NCBI GenBank assembly: GCA_021777535.1
Contig: JAJYDN010000014.1
Span: 1 to 51,402 of the forward strand
Reading direction: 5' to 3'
Length of the DNA stretch: 51,402 bases
Origin: Pseudomonadota bacterium
GTDB lineage: Bacteria; Pseudomonadota; Gammaproteobacteria; Acidiferrobacterales; Acidiferrobacteraceae
Below, one piece after another: positions 36,048 through 44,653 of this stretch (positions are counted from its first letter, which is position 1; each line of letters begins with the position of its first letter). The notes below the pieces were generated by a model that saw only the letters and a program-made list of their open reading frames with translations, was not told the DNA's origin and searched no databases. The position numbers and the translations under genes were made by a program.

Positions 36048-37139
36048 TCAGACCGCCTTTTTCATGGCGGCAGTGTGTTGGCGGAAGGCAGCCGTCATCG
36101 CCGGCAGGATCTGCATGGCATTGGCGACGATGCCGTAGGTGGCGAAATCGAAGATGGGCGCGTCCGGATCGGGATTGATGGCGACGATGACGTCGGCGCC
36201 TTCCATGCCGACCCGGTGCTGGACGGCGCCCGATATGCCGGCGGCGATGTAGAGCTTCGGGCGCACGGTCTTGCCGCTTTGGCCGATCTGGCGGTCGGCG
36301 GTCACCCAGCCGGCCTGCACGACCGGGCGGGTGGCGCCGACCTCCGCGCCGAGCGCATCGGCGAGATCCCAGACCAGCCGGAAGTTGTCCGGGCGCTTCA
36401 GGCCCCGGCCGCCCGCCACGATGATGTCGGCGAACGCGAGATTGGCCTCGTCGCGCCGTTCATCCGGGATGAATTCGAGCAGCTTCGTGACGATGTCTTG
36501 TTCGATGAGATCGGGGTGTTCGGCGATGATGCGGCCGTGGCGGCTCGTGTCGCGCTCGGGCAAGCCCATGACGCGGGGCCGTACGGTGGCCATCTGCGGC
36601 CGGTAATTCAGGGTGAGGATGGTGCACAGGAGGGTGCCGCCGAACGTGGGCCGGGTGGCGGCCAGACTGCGGTTGTCCGGATCGATGGCAAGACCCGTGC
36701 AGTCGGCGGTAAGTCCGGTCTGCAAGGTGGTGGCGACACTGCCGGCCAGATCGCGGCCCATGGTGGTGGCGCCGAGCAGCAAGATCTCCGGCTGGTGGCG
36801 GTTGACGATGTCCGTGAGCGTCTGCGTGTAGGGCTGATTGCGGTAGTGGGCGAGCGCCGGGTGGGTTGCGCTATAGCACAGGTCGGCCCCATGGAAGAAG
36901 GCCTCCGCGCAGAAGGCCTCCGCCGCGCCGTCGCTTTCGGCAAGCACCACGCCGGCGAGCTCGACGCCGAGCTTGTCGGCAAGCTTGCGTCCCTCGCCCA
37001 GGAGTTCGAAGGAGACCGGGTGGATCGCGCCTGCGTTGTGCTCGATGAAAACGAAGACGCCCTTGTACGATGTGAAGCGCGGGTCGAGTTCGGCCTTGCG
37101 GCGGCCCGCGGGTTTGGATGATGGAGGGGCTTGCGTCAT
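36048..37139 (-). CDS. fixB: FixB, electron-transfer flavoprotein alpha subunit
   Basis: The 363-residue ETF alpha chain binds the electron-transferring FAD. The N-terminal domain has [20 protein letters not shown]. The conserved C-terminal FAD domain holds [20 protein letters not shown], then [11 protein letters not shown], and [20 protein letters not shown], which shape the flavin pocket. With FixA it forms the bifurcating ETF that oxidises NADH. It starts three bases after the fixA stop, with GAGGACC as ribosome site inside the end of fixA. Confidence 0.92.
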   Translation of the reverse strand: MTQAPPSSKPAGRRKAELDPRFTSYKGVFVFIEHNAGAIHPVSFELLGEGRKLADKLGVELAGVVLAESDGAAEAFCAEAFFHGADLCYSATHPALAHYRNQPYTQTLTDIVNRHQPEILLLGATTMGRDLAGSVATTLQTGLTADCTGLAIDPDNRSLAATRPTFGGTLLCTILTLNYRPQMATVRPRVMGLPERDTSRHGRIIAEHPDLIEQDIVTKLLEFIPDERRDEANLAFADIIVAGGRGLKRPDNFRLVWDLADALGAEVGATRPVVQAGWVTADRQIGQSGKTVRPKLYIAAGISGAVQHRVGMEGADVIVAINPDPDAPIFDFATYGIVANAMQILPAMTAAFRQHTAAMKKAV

Positions 37140-37142
37140 CGG

Positions 37143-37997
37143 TCAGGTCCTCTGGACGGCGCGCGGGCAGATGGCCGCGCGCAAGGGGGGGTGTTTGGTG
37201 AACATCTTCGCGAGCAAGGTGGCGACGAGGTCGTCTGGCTGTTCGCTCTGTGTCTGGATGATTTCGGCCTTCTGGGCCCGCGGGGTCGGCGCGAACACGC
37301 GGGAGACGACCGTGGGAGACCCCTTCAGGCCGATCTTCGTGACGTCGCCGATCCCGGCGGCCTCCCGGTCCCAGACCGTAAGCCCGTAGCGCGCGGCGCG
37401 GAACATGTCGGGCATGGTCGCAAAGCGCATCTCGTTGATCCCTTCGAGCACGGTGATGACGGCGGGCAAGCGCGTGCGCAGCACCTGCACACCGCCTTCG
37501 GCCCGCCGCTGCACCGTGATTTCCCCGCGCTCGAGATCGACCCGATCGATGCGGCTCACATAGGTGAGGAGCTGCATCCCAAGGCGCGTGGCGATGCCCG
37601 GTCCGACCTGGGCGGTGTCGCCGTCGATGGTCTGCTTGCCGGTAAAGACGAGATCGACGGGCATGTCGTCCCGGATCTTGCGGATGGCGGCGGCAAGCGC
37701 GTAGCTGGTCGCGAGCGTATCGGCGCCGGCGAAGGCGCGGTCGGTGAGCAATATGGCCTCATCGGCACCGAACGAAAGCGCCTTGCGCAGTGCGCTCTCT
37801 GCCTGGGGCGGCCCCATGGTGAGCACAGTGACCCGCGCGCTGGTGCGGTCCTTCAGACGCAGCGCTTCTTCGAGGGCCACGAGGTCGTAGGGGTTGACGA
37901 TGGCCGGTACGCCCTGGCGCATGATGGTGTTGGTCACCGGGTGGACGCGGATCTGGGCGCTGTCCGGTACCTGCTTGATGCAGACAAGGATATGCAT
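37143..37997 (-). CDS. fixA: FixA, electron-transfer flavoprotein beta subunit
   Basis: The 284-residue ETF beta chain opens MHILVCIKQVPDSAQIRVHP and includes NPYDLVALEEALRLKD and the TGKQTIDGDTAQVGPGIA loop, standard in ETF beta. In bifurcating ETFs this subunit binds the FAD at which electrons split, rather than AMP. A good ribosome site (AAAGGAG) lies eight bases before the start, only three bases after nifW. Its position in the nifV operon ties it to nitrogen fixation rather than fatty-acid oxidation. Confidence 0.92.
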   Translation of the reverse strand: MHILVCIKQVPDSAQIRVHPVTNTIMRQGVPAIVNPYDLVALEEALRLKDRTSARVTVLTMGPPQAESALRKALSFGADEAILLTDRAFAGADTLATSYALAAAIRKIRDDMPVDLVFTGKQTIDGDTAQVGPGIATRLGMQLLTYVSRIDRVDLERGEITVQRRAEGGVQVLRTRLPAVITVLEGINEMRFATMPDMFRAARYGLTVWDREAAGIGDVTKIGLKGSPTVVSRVFAPTPRAQKAEIIQTQSEQPDDLVATLLAKMFTKHPPLRAAICPRAVQRT

Positions 37998-38000
37998 CTG

Positions 38001-38417
38001 TTAGCTCCTTTGGTTGTGCGATGGCAGCGTGGCGCGCACGGTACTCAGGCTCACGCGCTGTTCGGCTCCCGCCGAGAACACGGCGAAGACCTTTTCCTCC
38101 TGCGGGGTCGAGTCCACGAAATCCGCGTAGGCGCGGGCCAGCAGGGCATGGGCGTGGGCGTGGAGTGCCGCCTCATCGCCCGCAGGCGGCGGGCACGCAT
38201 GCAGATACTGGTGAAAGCGCTTCAACACGTGCAGGCGGCACCTATGGAGCACGGCGGGCGCAAACGGCACGCCGAAATGCTGGAAAAAATCCTCGGCTGC
38301 CGACAGCTCCCGCGTTCGTACGGCGAGCCGCTCGAGCGCCAGGGAGGCGCCAGTCGCCGCCGGCGCCCGGAGGGGCGGGCCGCAGTCCGGGGCCGGGGGG
38401 TCTATGCGTGCGGGCAT
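38001..38417 (-). CDS. nifW: NifW, nitrogenase-stabilising protein
   Basis: This 138-residue protein carries the NifW core [20 protein letters not shown] followed by [11 protein letters not shown]. NifW associates with the MoFe protein and helps protect it or complete its assembly, especially under oxygen. A Pro/Ala-rich N-terminus of about 25 residues precedes the core. The start codon lies 16 bases inside the end of nifV, and the stop is three bases before fixA, so it is translated within the operon. Confidence 0.88.
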   Translation of the reverse strand: MPARIDPPAPDCGPPLRAPAATGASLALERLAVRTRELSAAEDFFQHFGVPFAPAVLHRCRLHVLKRFHQYLHACPPPAGDEAALHAHAHALLARAYADFVDSTPQEEKVFAVFSAGAEQRVSLSTVRATLPSHNQRS

Positions 38418-39532
38418 GCATGGGTCTCCTGGTAAAAGCGCCGCAAGTCCAAGGCCCCCGGCGCGCGCTTGTGGGCTACGGCATGCGCGCGCACGCGCAG
38501 GAGAATGGCGCGCGCCTGCGTCTCGTCAAGGCCGATGGAAAGCCGTCTGTAGGCCTCGATCACGGAGGCGGTGCCGGAATGCTTGCCGAGCACGATGCGG
38601 TGGGTCCGGCCGATCTCGGCGGGATCCACGCCCTGGTAGGTCCGCAGGTCCTTCAGCAGGCCATCGACATGGATGCCGGCCTCGTGCGTGAAGACCGCGG
38701 CGCCGACGATGCTCTTGTTGGTCGCCACCATCTGGCCGGAGGCCGCACTCACGAGGCCCGAGATGGCGGGCAGGCGGCGGGTGTCGATGTGCGTATCGAT
38801 GGCCTGCGTAAGCCGCAAGGCAAACACGACCTCCTCGAGCGGCGCATTGCCGGCGCGTTCCCCGAGACCGTTCACCGTGGTGTTGATGTGCGTGGCGCCG
38901 GCGCGGACGGCGGCGAGGGTGTTGGCGGTCGCCATGCCGAGGTCGTCATGGGCGTGCATCTCGATGTCGATGTCGAGGTGTGCGCGCAGGGAGCGGATCG
39001 CGGCGTCGGTCGCAAACGGATCGAGGATGCCCAGGGTATCCGCATAGCGGATGCGCTCGGCGCCGGCCGCCTGGGCGGTCTGGGCTGCCTTCAACAGAAA
39101 GTCCGGATCGGCGCGGGAGGCGTCTTCGGCGCCGACGCAGATGGCAAAGCCGAGATCGCGCGCGCGGGGTACGCAGCGGGCGATCTGGCGCACGACCCAG
39201 GCACGGTCGCGGCGCAGCTTTTTCCGGATGTGCAGATCCGACACCGGGATGGACAGATTCAGCATCGGCACCGGACACAGGCGCGCGGCCTCGATGTCGG
39301 CTGTGCACATGCGCCCCCAGGCGATCAGGCGGGCGCCCACGCGCGCGGCGATCATGCCGATCGCCTCGCGTTCGTCGGGGCCCATGGCCGGAATGCCGAT
39401 TTCGAGTTCGGGAACGCCGGCCTGCGCGAGCGCCTGGGCAATGGCGAGCTTTTCGTCTGGCGTGAAGGCGACGCCGGCGGTCTGTTCGCCGTCGCGCAGC
39501 GTGGTGTCGTTGATGATGACTTGGGTGGCCAT
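38402..39532 (-). CDS. nifV: NifV, homocitrate synthase
   Basis: The 376-residue enzyme condenses 2-oxoglutarate and acetyl-CoA to homocitrate, the organic ligand of the FeMo cofactor. It has the DRE-TIM signature near the N-terminus ([17 protein letters not shown], Arg 13, Asp 14), the metal-binding [15 protein letters not shown] (HxH), and the second family signature [20 protein letters not shown]. It is slightly shorter than LeuA-type enzymes, as NifV usually is. ATG 39532 is chosen over one at 39565 because the sigma-54 promoter lies just upstream and would overlap a longer frame. It is the first gene of the nifV-nifW-fixABCX operon. Confidence 0.92.
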   Translation of the reverse strand: MATQVIINDTTLRDGEQTAGVAFTPDEKLAIAQALAQAGVPELEIGIPAMGPDEREAIGMIAARVGARLIAWGRMCTADIEAARLCPVPMLNLSIPVSDLHIRKKLRRDRAWVVRQIARCVPRARDLGFAICVGAEDASRADPDFLLKAAQTAQAAGAERIRYADTLGILDPFATDAAIRSLRAHLDIDIEMHAHDDLGMATANTLAAVRAGATHINTTVNGLGERAGNAPLEEVVFALRLTQAIDTHIDTRRLPAISGLVSAASGQMVATNKSIVGAAVFTHEAGIHVDGLLKDLRTYQGVDPAEIGRTHRIVLGKHSGTASVIEAYRRLSIGLDETQARAILLRVRAHAVAHKRAPGALDLRRFYQETHACPHA

Positions 39533-39565
39533 GGGCGTCTCGTCCGAAGCACTCGGTCTGCGCAA

Positions 39566-39581
39566 AGCAATCCATGTGCCA
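39566..39581 (-). promoter_or_regulatory. Sigma-54 promoter of the nifV-fixX operon
   Basis: On the minus strand the sequence is TGGCAC-N5-TTGCT, with GG and GC eleven bases apart as in -24/-12 promoters. It ends 33 bases before the nifV ATG. A NifA-type site lies about 86 bases upstream. Confidence 0.85.
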
Positions 39582-39666
39582 GAAGGCGCAAACGGCGCGC
39601 CGGCGCGCCTTGAGGCGTATCCGGGGCGCAGGCTCGCGCAGTGGGAAACCCGACATTTGTCGGAAA

Positions 39667-39682
39667 TGTGCGCTTCCGGACA
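39667..39682. promoter_or_regulatory. NifA upstream activator site, shared
   Basis: TGT-GCGCTTCCGG-ACA matches the TGT-N10-ACA NifA consensus. It lies 49 bases upstream of the nifA -24 element and 86 upstream of that of nifV, suitable distances for looping to both promoters. A second inverted repeat, ACATTT-GTCGG-AAATGT, overlaps its left end at 39653-39669. Confidence 0.75.
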
Positions 39683-39730
39683 GGGGCAGGCGGCAGGCCC
39701 CGGCGGGGGTCTCCCGGGCGCCCGCCGATG

Positions 39731-39746
39731 TGGTACGGGAATTGCT
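39731..39746 (+). promoter_or_regulatory. Sigma-54 promoter of nifA
   Basis: TGGTAC-N5-TTGCT fits the -24/-12 consensus (TGGYAC) and lies 48 bases before the nifA start codon. With the adjacent NifA site this implies autoactivation. Confidence 0.75.
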
Positions 39747-39793
39747 CTGGGGTTCTTTCATCAAACGGCAGCTAGGGAGTGTGAGGAGATCCC

Positions 39794-41406
39794 ATGGACA
39801 GCGGAAAGGAAGCGGAGAACTGTGCCGAACTGGTGGCGATCTATGAGATCAGCAAGATCCTGAATTCCTCTCTCGAGGTCGGCAGGACGCTGCGCGAGGT
39901 GCTGGGCGTGCTGTCGACGGGGCTGCACATGCGCCGGGGCATGGTCAGTCTGGTGCAGGAATCAGGCGAATTGCACACGGCTGGGGCATACGGGCTTACG
40001 GTCGAGGAAATCCGCCGGGGCCGCTATCAGGCCGGTGAGGGGGTGGTCGGCCGCATCCTCACCTCGGGGGCCCCGATGGTGATCCCCGACATCTCGCGCG
40101 AGCCGCTCTTTCTCAACCGGACCCGTTCGCGGGACCTGAACGGTGGCCGGGTCATCGCCTTCATCGGCGTGCCGGTCAAGGCCGGCCGCGACACGCTGGG
40201 TGTCTTGAGCGTCGACCGGGAGCGGGAGAGCGGCCAGACGCCGGGACGCTTCGAGCGCGACGTGCAGCTTTTGAAGATGGTGGCCAACCTCATCGGCCAG
40301 ACGGTGCGGCTGCACAGGAGCGTCATGGCCGAACACGCGCGGATGATGCACGAGAGCCACCGCCTGCAGAAGGCGCTGCACGAAGGGAGCGAGACGCGCA
40401 CGCTGCGCGACGTGGTCGGCATGAGCCGGCGCATGCAGCAGGTGTTCGCCGAGGTCTACCAGGCGGCCCCCGGCAGATCGACGGTGCTTTTGCGTGGTGA
40501 ATCCGGCACCGGCAAGGAAGTCATCGCCCAGGCCATGCATAACCACAGTCCGCGCGCGCAGGGACCCTTCGTGCGCGTCAACTGCGCGGCGCTCAGTGAA
40601 ACGCTGCTCGAATCCGAACTCTTCGGCCACGAAAAGGGCGCCTTCACGGGGCCACCCAGGAGCGCAAGGGCCGTTTCGAGCTCGCCCACAACGGCACCCT
40701 CTTCCTGGACGAGATCGGCGAGATCTCGCCTGCCTTCCAGACGAAGCTCCTGCGCGTCCTTCAGGAGCGCGAGTTCGAGCGGGTCGGCGGCACCCGGCCC
40801 ATCCATGTCGATGTGCGCCTCGTCTTTGCCACCAACCGCAACCTCGAAGAGGCGGTGAGCCGCGGACTCTTCCGCGAGGATCTGTATTACCGGATCAACG
40901 TGGTGACGATCTTCCTGCCGCCGCTGCGCGAGCGCCGGGAGGACATCCCGCTGCTCGCCGCGCATTTCCTGGAGCACTTCAACAAGGACAACCAGCGGCA
41001 GCTGAGGATCGCCCCCGAGGCCTTGCGGATCTTTTCCGACTGCAGCTGGCCCGGCAACGTCCGCGAGCTGCAAAACTGCATCGAGCGGGGGGCGACCATG
41101 GCGCGCGGCGATGCGATCCGCGCAACCGATCTCCCCTGCCAGCAGGGCAAATGCCTGTCGATGGCCCTCCACGAACACGGGACGACGCGGACCATCCGGA
41201 TCCCGCCTGCGGCTGCGGCACAACCAGCCGCGGAAGCGGCGGAAGCGGCGGAAGCCGCCGCACCGCAGTCCGAACGGGCGCGTCTTGTGTGGGCCATGGA
41301 GCAATGCGGATGGGTGCAGGCGAAGGCTGCGCGCCTCTTGAAGCTGACGCCCCGGCAGATCGCCTATGCGCTGCGCAAGCACAACATCCCGATAAAACAT
41401 TTCTAG
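39794..41406 (+). pseudogene. nifA: NifA, nif-specific sigma-54 activator, frameshifted in the GAFTGA motif
   Basis: Restoring one base gives a 537-residue NifA: N-terminal GAF domain (about 30-175), AAA+ domain with Walker A GESGTGKE at 235-242, and a C-terminal Fis-type helix-turn-helix (QAKAARLLKLTPRQIAYALR). As sequenced, one base is missing in GGGG at 40648-40651, just after GAFTG (282-286), so frame 1 ends at 40858 and the rest continues one frame away. GAFTGA contacts sigma-54, so the break removes all activator function if real. The linker after the AAA+ domain has CQQGKC (Cys-X4-Cys), as in oxygen-sensitive NifA proteins that work without NifL. A sequencing error in the G-run is possible. 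Confidence 0.85.
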
Positions 41407-41637
41407 TCCGTGTCTTGCGGGCAGCAGGCCCCGGAACCGCGGCGGGTAGGGGGCGGCCGCGGCCTTCTTGGTGCCCGATGACGGAAACACGGCGGCGCTG
41501 CGGTGAGTTGGCCACTGCACGGGCGGCGCGCGGATTTGGGCCGGCCATAAGCGGCGCGCGCAAAGGCGGGCACTGCCTGCCCGGGACCGAAGGCAGGCGC
41601 GGCGCAACCGGGTTAGGATAATGGCAGGCGGCGGGCG
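41407..41637. other. Gap downstream of nifA
   Basis: No gene, terminator or sigma-54 promoter is evident. Confidence 0.3.
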
Positions 41638-42714
41638 GTGGCGGATCTCGCCCGGTTCAGGTTCTGGCAGATGTCGTGTGGGGGCCCCGTGGGCGATTGG
41701 CGCGGTTTGGTGACCGGATACATGGCCAGCGGCCAGAAGGGATGCGCCGATGGCGCCGGGCGCCCCATCGCGTGTCCCGGCAGCGGCCAGGATGCCGAGT
41801 ACCGGCGGGGAATTCCCTGGCCCAGTCCGCGTTTTTGGGTCATGGGGCCGGTCGTGCAAGACCGCCTGACCGGCCTGGATTGGAGCCGCCACGCAGGGTT
41901 GGCGGAGTTTCCGCTGACATGGCCGGAGGCGCTCGGTTTCATCGGGCAAATGAACGGGGTGTGCGCCCTTGGCCACGCCGACTGGAGGCTGCCCAACCGC
42001 AGGGAGCTGCGCAGTCTGATAAGCCATGAAACCCGGCGGCCGGCGCTGCCTGCGGGGCATCCCTTTACGGATGTTTTCAACGGCTGGTACTGGTCATCGA
42101 CGACTGCCGCAATGGCACCCGCGTATGCGTGGTATGTCAGCATGGACGGGGGCCGGATGTTTTTCGGGGGGAAAGACCAGTCGTTCATGGTGTGGCCCGT
42201 GCGCGGTACCAGCAGGGTCCTGCCGGTAACGGGGCAAACGCACTGCTACGCGGACTCCGGAGTGATCGAATGCGCAGGGACACGGCAGGATGGGGAAATG
42301 CGCATGGGCGCGGGGTGGCCTCACCCGCGCTTTGTGTGCAACGGCGATGTGGTCGTCGATCGCCTGACCCGGTTGCGCTGGAAAATGGTCGCGGACGCGG
42401 CGGGCACGGCGGTCGACTGGATGGAGGCGCTCGCCACCGTCAGGCGCTTAAACGGCGGCCCGGAACGGGGCTGGCGGCTGCCTAACATCAATGAGCTCGA
42501 GTCCCTCGTCGATTGCGACAGCCATCATCCGGCGTTGCCACGCGCGCACCCGTTTCGAAGCGTGCGCGAGGTCTATTGGTCTTCAACCACCAGTATGTTC
42601 GAGCCCGACTGGGCCTGGGCGCTCTATCTCGATTCCGGCGGGATCGGTGTCGGCCAAAAGACGCAGGCGCGTTTCTGGGTGTGGGCGGTTTCGGATGCGT
42701 TTCCGGATGAATGA
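41638..42714 (+). CDS. Protein with two DUF1566 domains
   Basis: The roughly 358-residue protein is an internal duplication. Each half has a GQ-x-C-Y/A-D-x-G-x-I-x-C-x-G-x-x-QDGE/A lead-in, a DRLTxLxW segment, a GWRLPN or DWRLPN core (DWRLPNRRELRSLI and GWRLPNINELESLV) and a YWSSTT motif (GWYWSSTTAAM and VYWSSTTSMFE), all typical of DUF1566, a C-type-lectin-like domain of unknown function. No signal peptide is clear; GTG 41638 and ATG 41671 are both possible starts. It is downstream of nifA on the same strand, but 230 bases away, so linkage to nitrogen fixation is not implied. Confidence 0.7.
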   Translation: MADLARFRFWQMSCGGPVGDWRGLVTGYMASGQKGCADGAGRPIACPGSGQDAEYRRGIPWPSPRFWVMGPVVQDRLTGLDWSRHAGLAEFPLTWPEALGFIGQMNGVCALGHADWRLPNRRELRSLISHETRRPALPAGHPFTDVFNGWYWSSTTAAMAPAYAWYVSMDGGRMFFGGKDQSFMVWPVRGTSRVLPVTGQTHCYADSGVIECAGTRQDGEMRMGAGWPHPRFVCNGDVVVDRLTRLRWKMVADAAGTAVDWMEALATVRRLNGGPERGWRLPNINELESLVDCDSHHPALPRAHPFRSVREVYWSSTTSMFEPDWAWALYLDSGGIGVGQKTQARFWVWAVSDAFPDE

Positions 42715-43037
42715 CAGGGCGCGTTCTCGCGCGCGGTATCCACGCCGGACCCGGCAGGCAGCGGGCGGCCGCATCAAGACAGGCCTGGTGAAAGAGAGCC
42801 GCTCGTGGTCAGGGACATTCCGGGCGGCCTCAGCGCACGGGGACATGCGGGCCGCCGGTGACGGCGGCGGCACTTGCGATCGGAAGACGCCAGAAGATCT
42901 CGCGCGTTCACGTCCAGGCGCCTTCCCTGATGCCGCTGCCCGGGGTCGGCGCGGTGCGCGATGCGGCGTGCAACCGGCCTCGTCCCTTGCCTGGATCGCA
43001 AAGGGATCCCCGGCGGCCCATTGCGCTCAGGTAGGCG
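42715..43037. other. Gap between convergent DUF1566 and SHOCT genes
   Basis: Nothing recognisable; open frames are shadows. Confidence 0.3.
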
Positions 43038-43505
43038 TTATCCGCTCAAATCCCGTTTCTTTTCCAGGTATTCGTCGCGGCCGATGTCGCCCCGCGCGTA
43101 GCGCTCGTCGAGGAGCTTTTGCGCCGTTCCCCGGCCGGCTCCAGGCCCTTGCGGGTGTCCGGGCCGGCCGGTAAACAGAGACCGCACCAGGAACACGACC
43201 CCGGCTATGATGCCGACCAGGACCAGCAGCGACAGCAGCCCGCCAAACCACATCCCATACCCCATCATGCCCGGACCCATCCCATATCCGTAGCCCCAGC
43301 CGGCCCCCGCGCCAAAGGGTTCGTAAGGATGCGCGGGAACTACCGGCGCCGGCGCTTGACTGGCCGCGAAGACCGTCTGCGTCAGGATCGTTATGGCCAC
43401 CACCGCGACGCCTGCGCCCGCAAGGGCCCGCCGCCAGCGTTTCGATGGCGTGGCCCGGTCCGTGCCAGCGTGCTCCGTGCGCGAAGATTGACATGTCACG
43501 ATCAT
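43038..43505 (-). CDS. SHOCT-domain membrane protein
   Basis: The 155-residue protein has an N-terminal signal-like helix (AGAGVAVVAITILTQTVFA), a Gly/Tyr/Met-rich stretch (GAGWGYGYGMGPGMMGYGM), a second helix (LLSLLVLVGIIAGVVFLV), and a C-terminal SHOCT domain (AQKLLDERYARGDIGRDEYL). The combination is common in small bacterial envelope proteins of unknown function. It is encoded alone on the minus strand. Confidence 0.75.
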   Translation of the reverse strand: MIVTCQSSRTEHAGTDRATPSKRWRRALAGAGVAVVAITILTQTVFAASQAPAPVVPAHPYEPFGAGAGWGYGYGMGPGMMGYGMWFGGLLSLLVLVGIIAGVVFLVRSLFTGRPGHPQGPGAGRGTAQKLLDERYARGDIGRDEYLEKKRDLSG

Positions 43506-44130
43506 GATGCGGGCAATACTACGCCATGATGCAGGGGAATCAATGGGCCGGAATTATCGTACGGCTACCGGGATCTGCCTGGACCCGGGGGCATGCGGGG
43601 ATTAGCCGGGCTTGCCCGATGCGAGAGGATGCGCCATGGACCATCCGGACCGGACCGCATGGACGGCAAAAGACGCGCGCAGCACCCAGGGGCAGGACGG
43701 GACGCACGGCGGGGCGGCGCAGTGCGGTGGCCGGACGCATCCCGGCAGCTTTTCAGACAGCCGGGCTCGTGCCCTCCATGCAGAATCTGGCGGACGGGGT
43801 CTCCGTCCAGTTCGGGCGGCCGTGATTGTGCTGCCGATCATCCCGTCCACCGTCCGGGCCCTGGCCGGTCCCGCGGGCCGCGTGCGGGCGCCCTGGTGAA
43901 GGCGGCGGCCGGTCTGATCGCCGGCGGTCCCTGCGCCGTTCATGCGCGGCGACCCCCATCGATCAGGGTGGCAGGCTGCAAGGGCGCCTTAAGGGGGTCT
44001 CGTTCAAGAACGCCTGGGCCCCGCGGACGCGGCATCAGGTCGATACGCCGGTGGCCGGCAAGACGGGGGGCGCTTTGGGCAATCCAAGCCCTCCATGCAC
44101 AGTGGCGAGGTAGCCCTCTCATCGCATAGA
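43506..44130. other. Long non-coding stretch before hipBA
   Basis: Open frames on both strands are Arg/Pro/Ala-rich and show no family resemblance or ribosome site. The DNA becomes distinctly AT-richer after about 44120, where the hip control region begins. It may contain decayed genes, but none can be named. Confidence 0.35.
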
Positions 44131-44268
44131 GTAATAGCCATGTATATTGCGATTATGCCAACTAAATGGACTGTAGAGCTTTATTCATGTCTATTACGAT
44201 CATTCCCATAAATCGGCAAGTGAGGTAGGATGCCAATTACGTAATAGACAAGGATTTGAGTCTATTGG
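44131..44268. promoter_or_regulatory. hipBA control region with repeated GTAATAG/CTATTAC half-sites
   Basis: An AT-rich tract holds a perfect 10-bp inverted repeat, GTCTATTACG (44189-44198) and CGTAATAGAC (44240-44249). Further half-sites are GTAATAG at 44131-44137 and TCTATTGGC at 44261-44269. They lie 38-175 bases before hipB and are good candidates for HipB operators giving cooperative autorepression. Confidence 0.5.
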
Positions 44269-44305
44269 CTATATTTTGCGGTCAAGTGCACAAAAGGCAA
44301 CGATT

Positions 44306-44653
44306 ATGCTGACTGACTACTACGCCCAATCCGATCAAGCCATCGCGCAGGACCTGGGCCGGCGTCTGCGGGCATTGCGCCTGCGCAAGAATCGGACCCA
44401 GAAAGAACTGGCAGACAGCGCAGTCCTGGGCATAGGTACCGTCAAGGCGCTCGAGACCGGCAAGGGCAAGCTGGAGACGGTCATTGCGGTACTGCGGGAG
44501 CTCGGTGCCCTGGAGGCCCTGGACAGCTTCATCCCGGAGCCTGCGGTGAGCCCGCTGGAACTCGCCAGGCGTCAGGGGCGCCCGCGCCGGCGCGCCTCAG
44601 GCAAGCACGGCAGGGTCCCGGGAGGCGAGGGGGAGGATGGCGCCCCATGGTAG
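44306..44653 (+). CDS. hipB: HipB-type antitoxin, XRE-family repressor
   Basis: The 115-residue protein has a helix-turn-helix of XRE type (LGRRLRALRLRKNRTQKELA followed by DSAVLGIGTVKALETGKG) and a basic C-terminal tail. It would bind HipA and repress its own promoter. The ATG at 44306 follows a modest AAAGG and is preferred to an upstream start at 44276. The gene overlaps hipA by seven bases, so the pair is translated together. Base composition upstream is AT-richer than the surroundings, in line with an acquired module. Confidence 0.85.
   Translation: MLTDYYAQSDQAIAQDLGRRLRALRLRKNRTQKELADSAVLGIGTVKALETGKGKLETVIAVLRELGALEALDSFIPEPAVSPLELARRQGRPRRRASGKHGRVPGGEGEDGAPW

Noticed and set aside
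39533-39565. Longer nifV start at 39565
   Set aside because: It would put the start codon at the sigma-54 promoter itself; ATG 39532 gives the normal NifV N-terminus.
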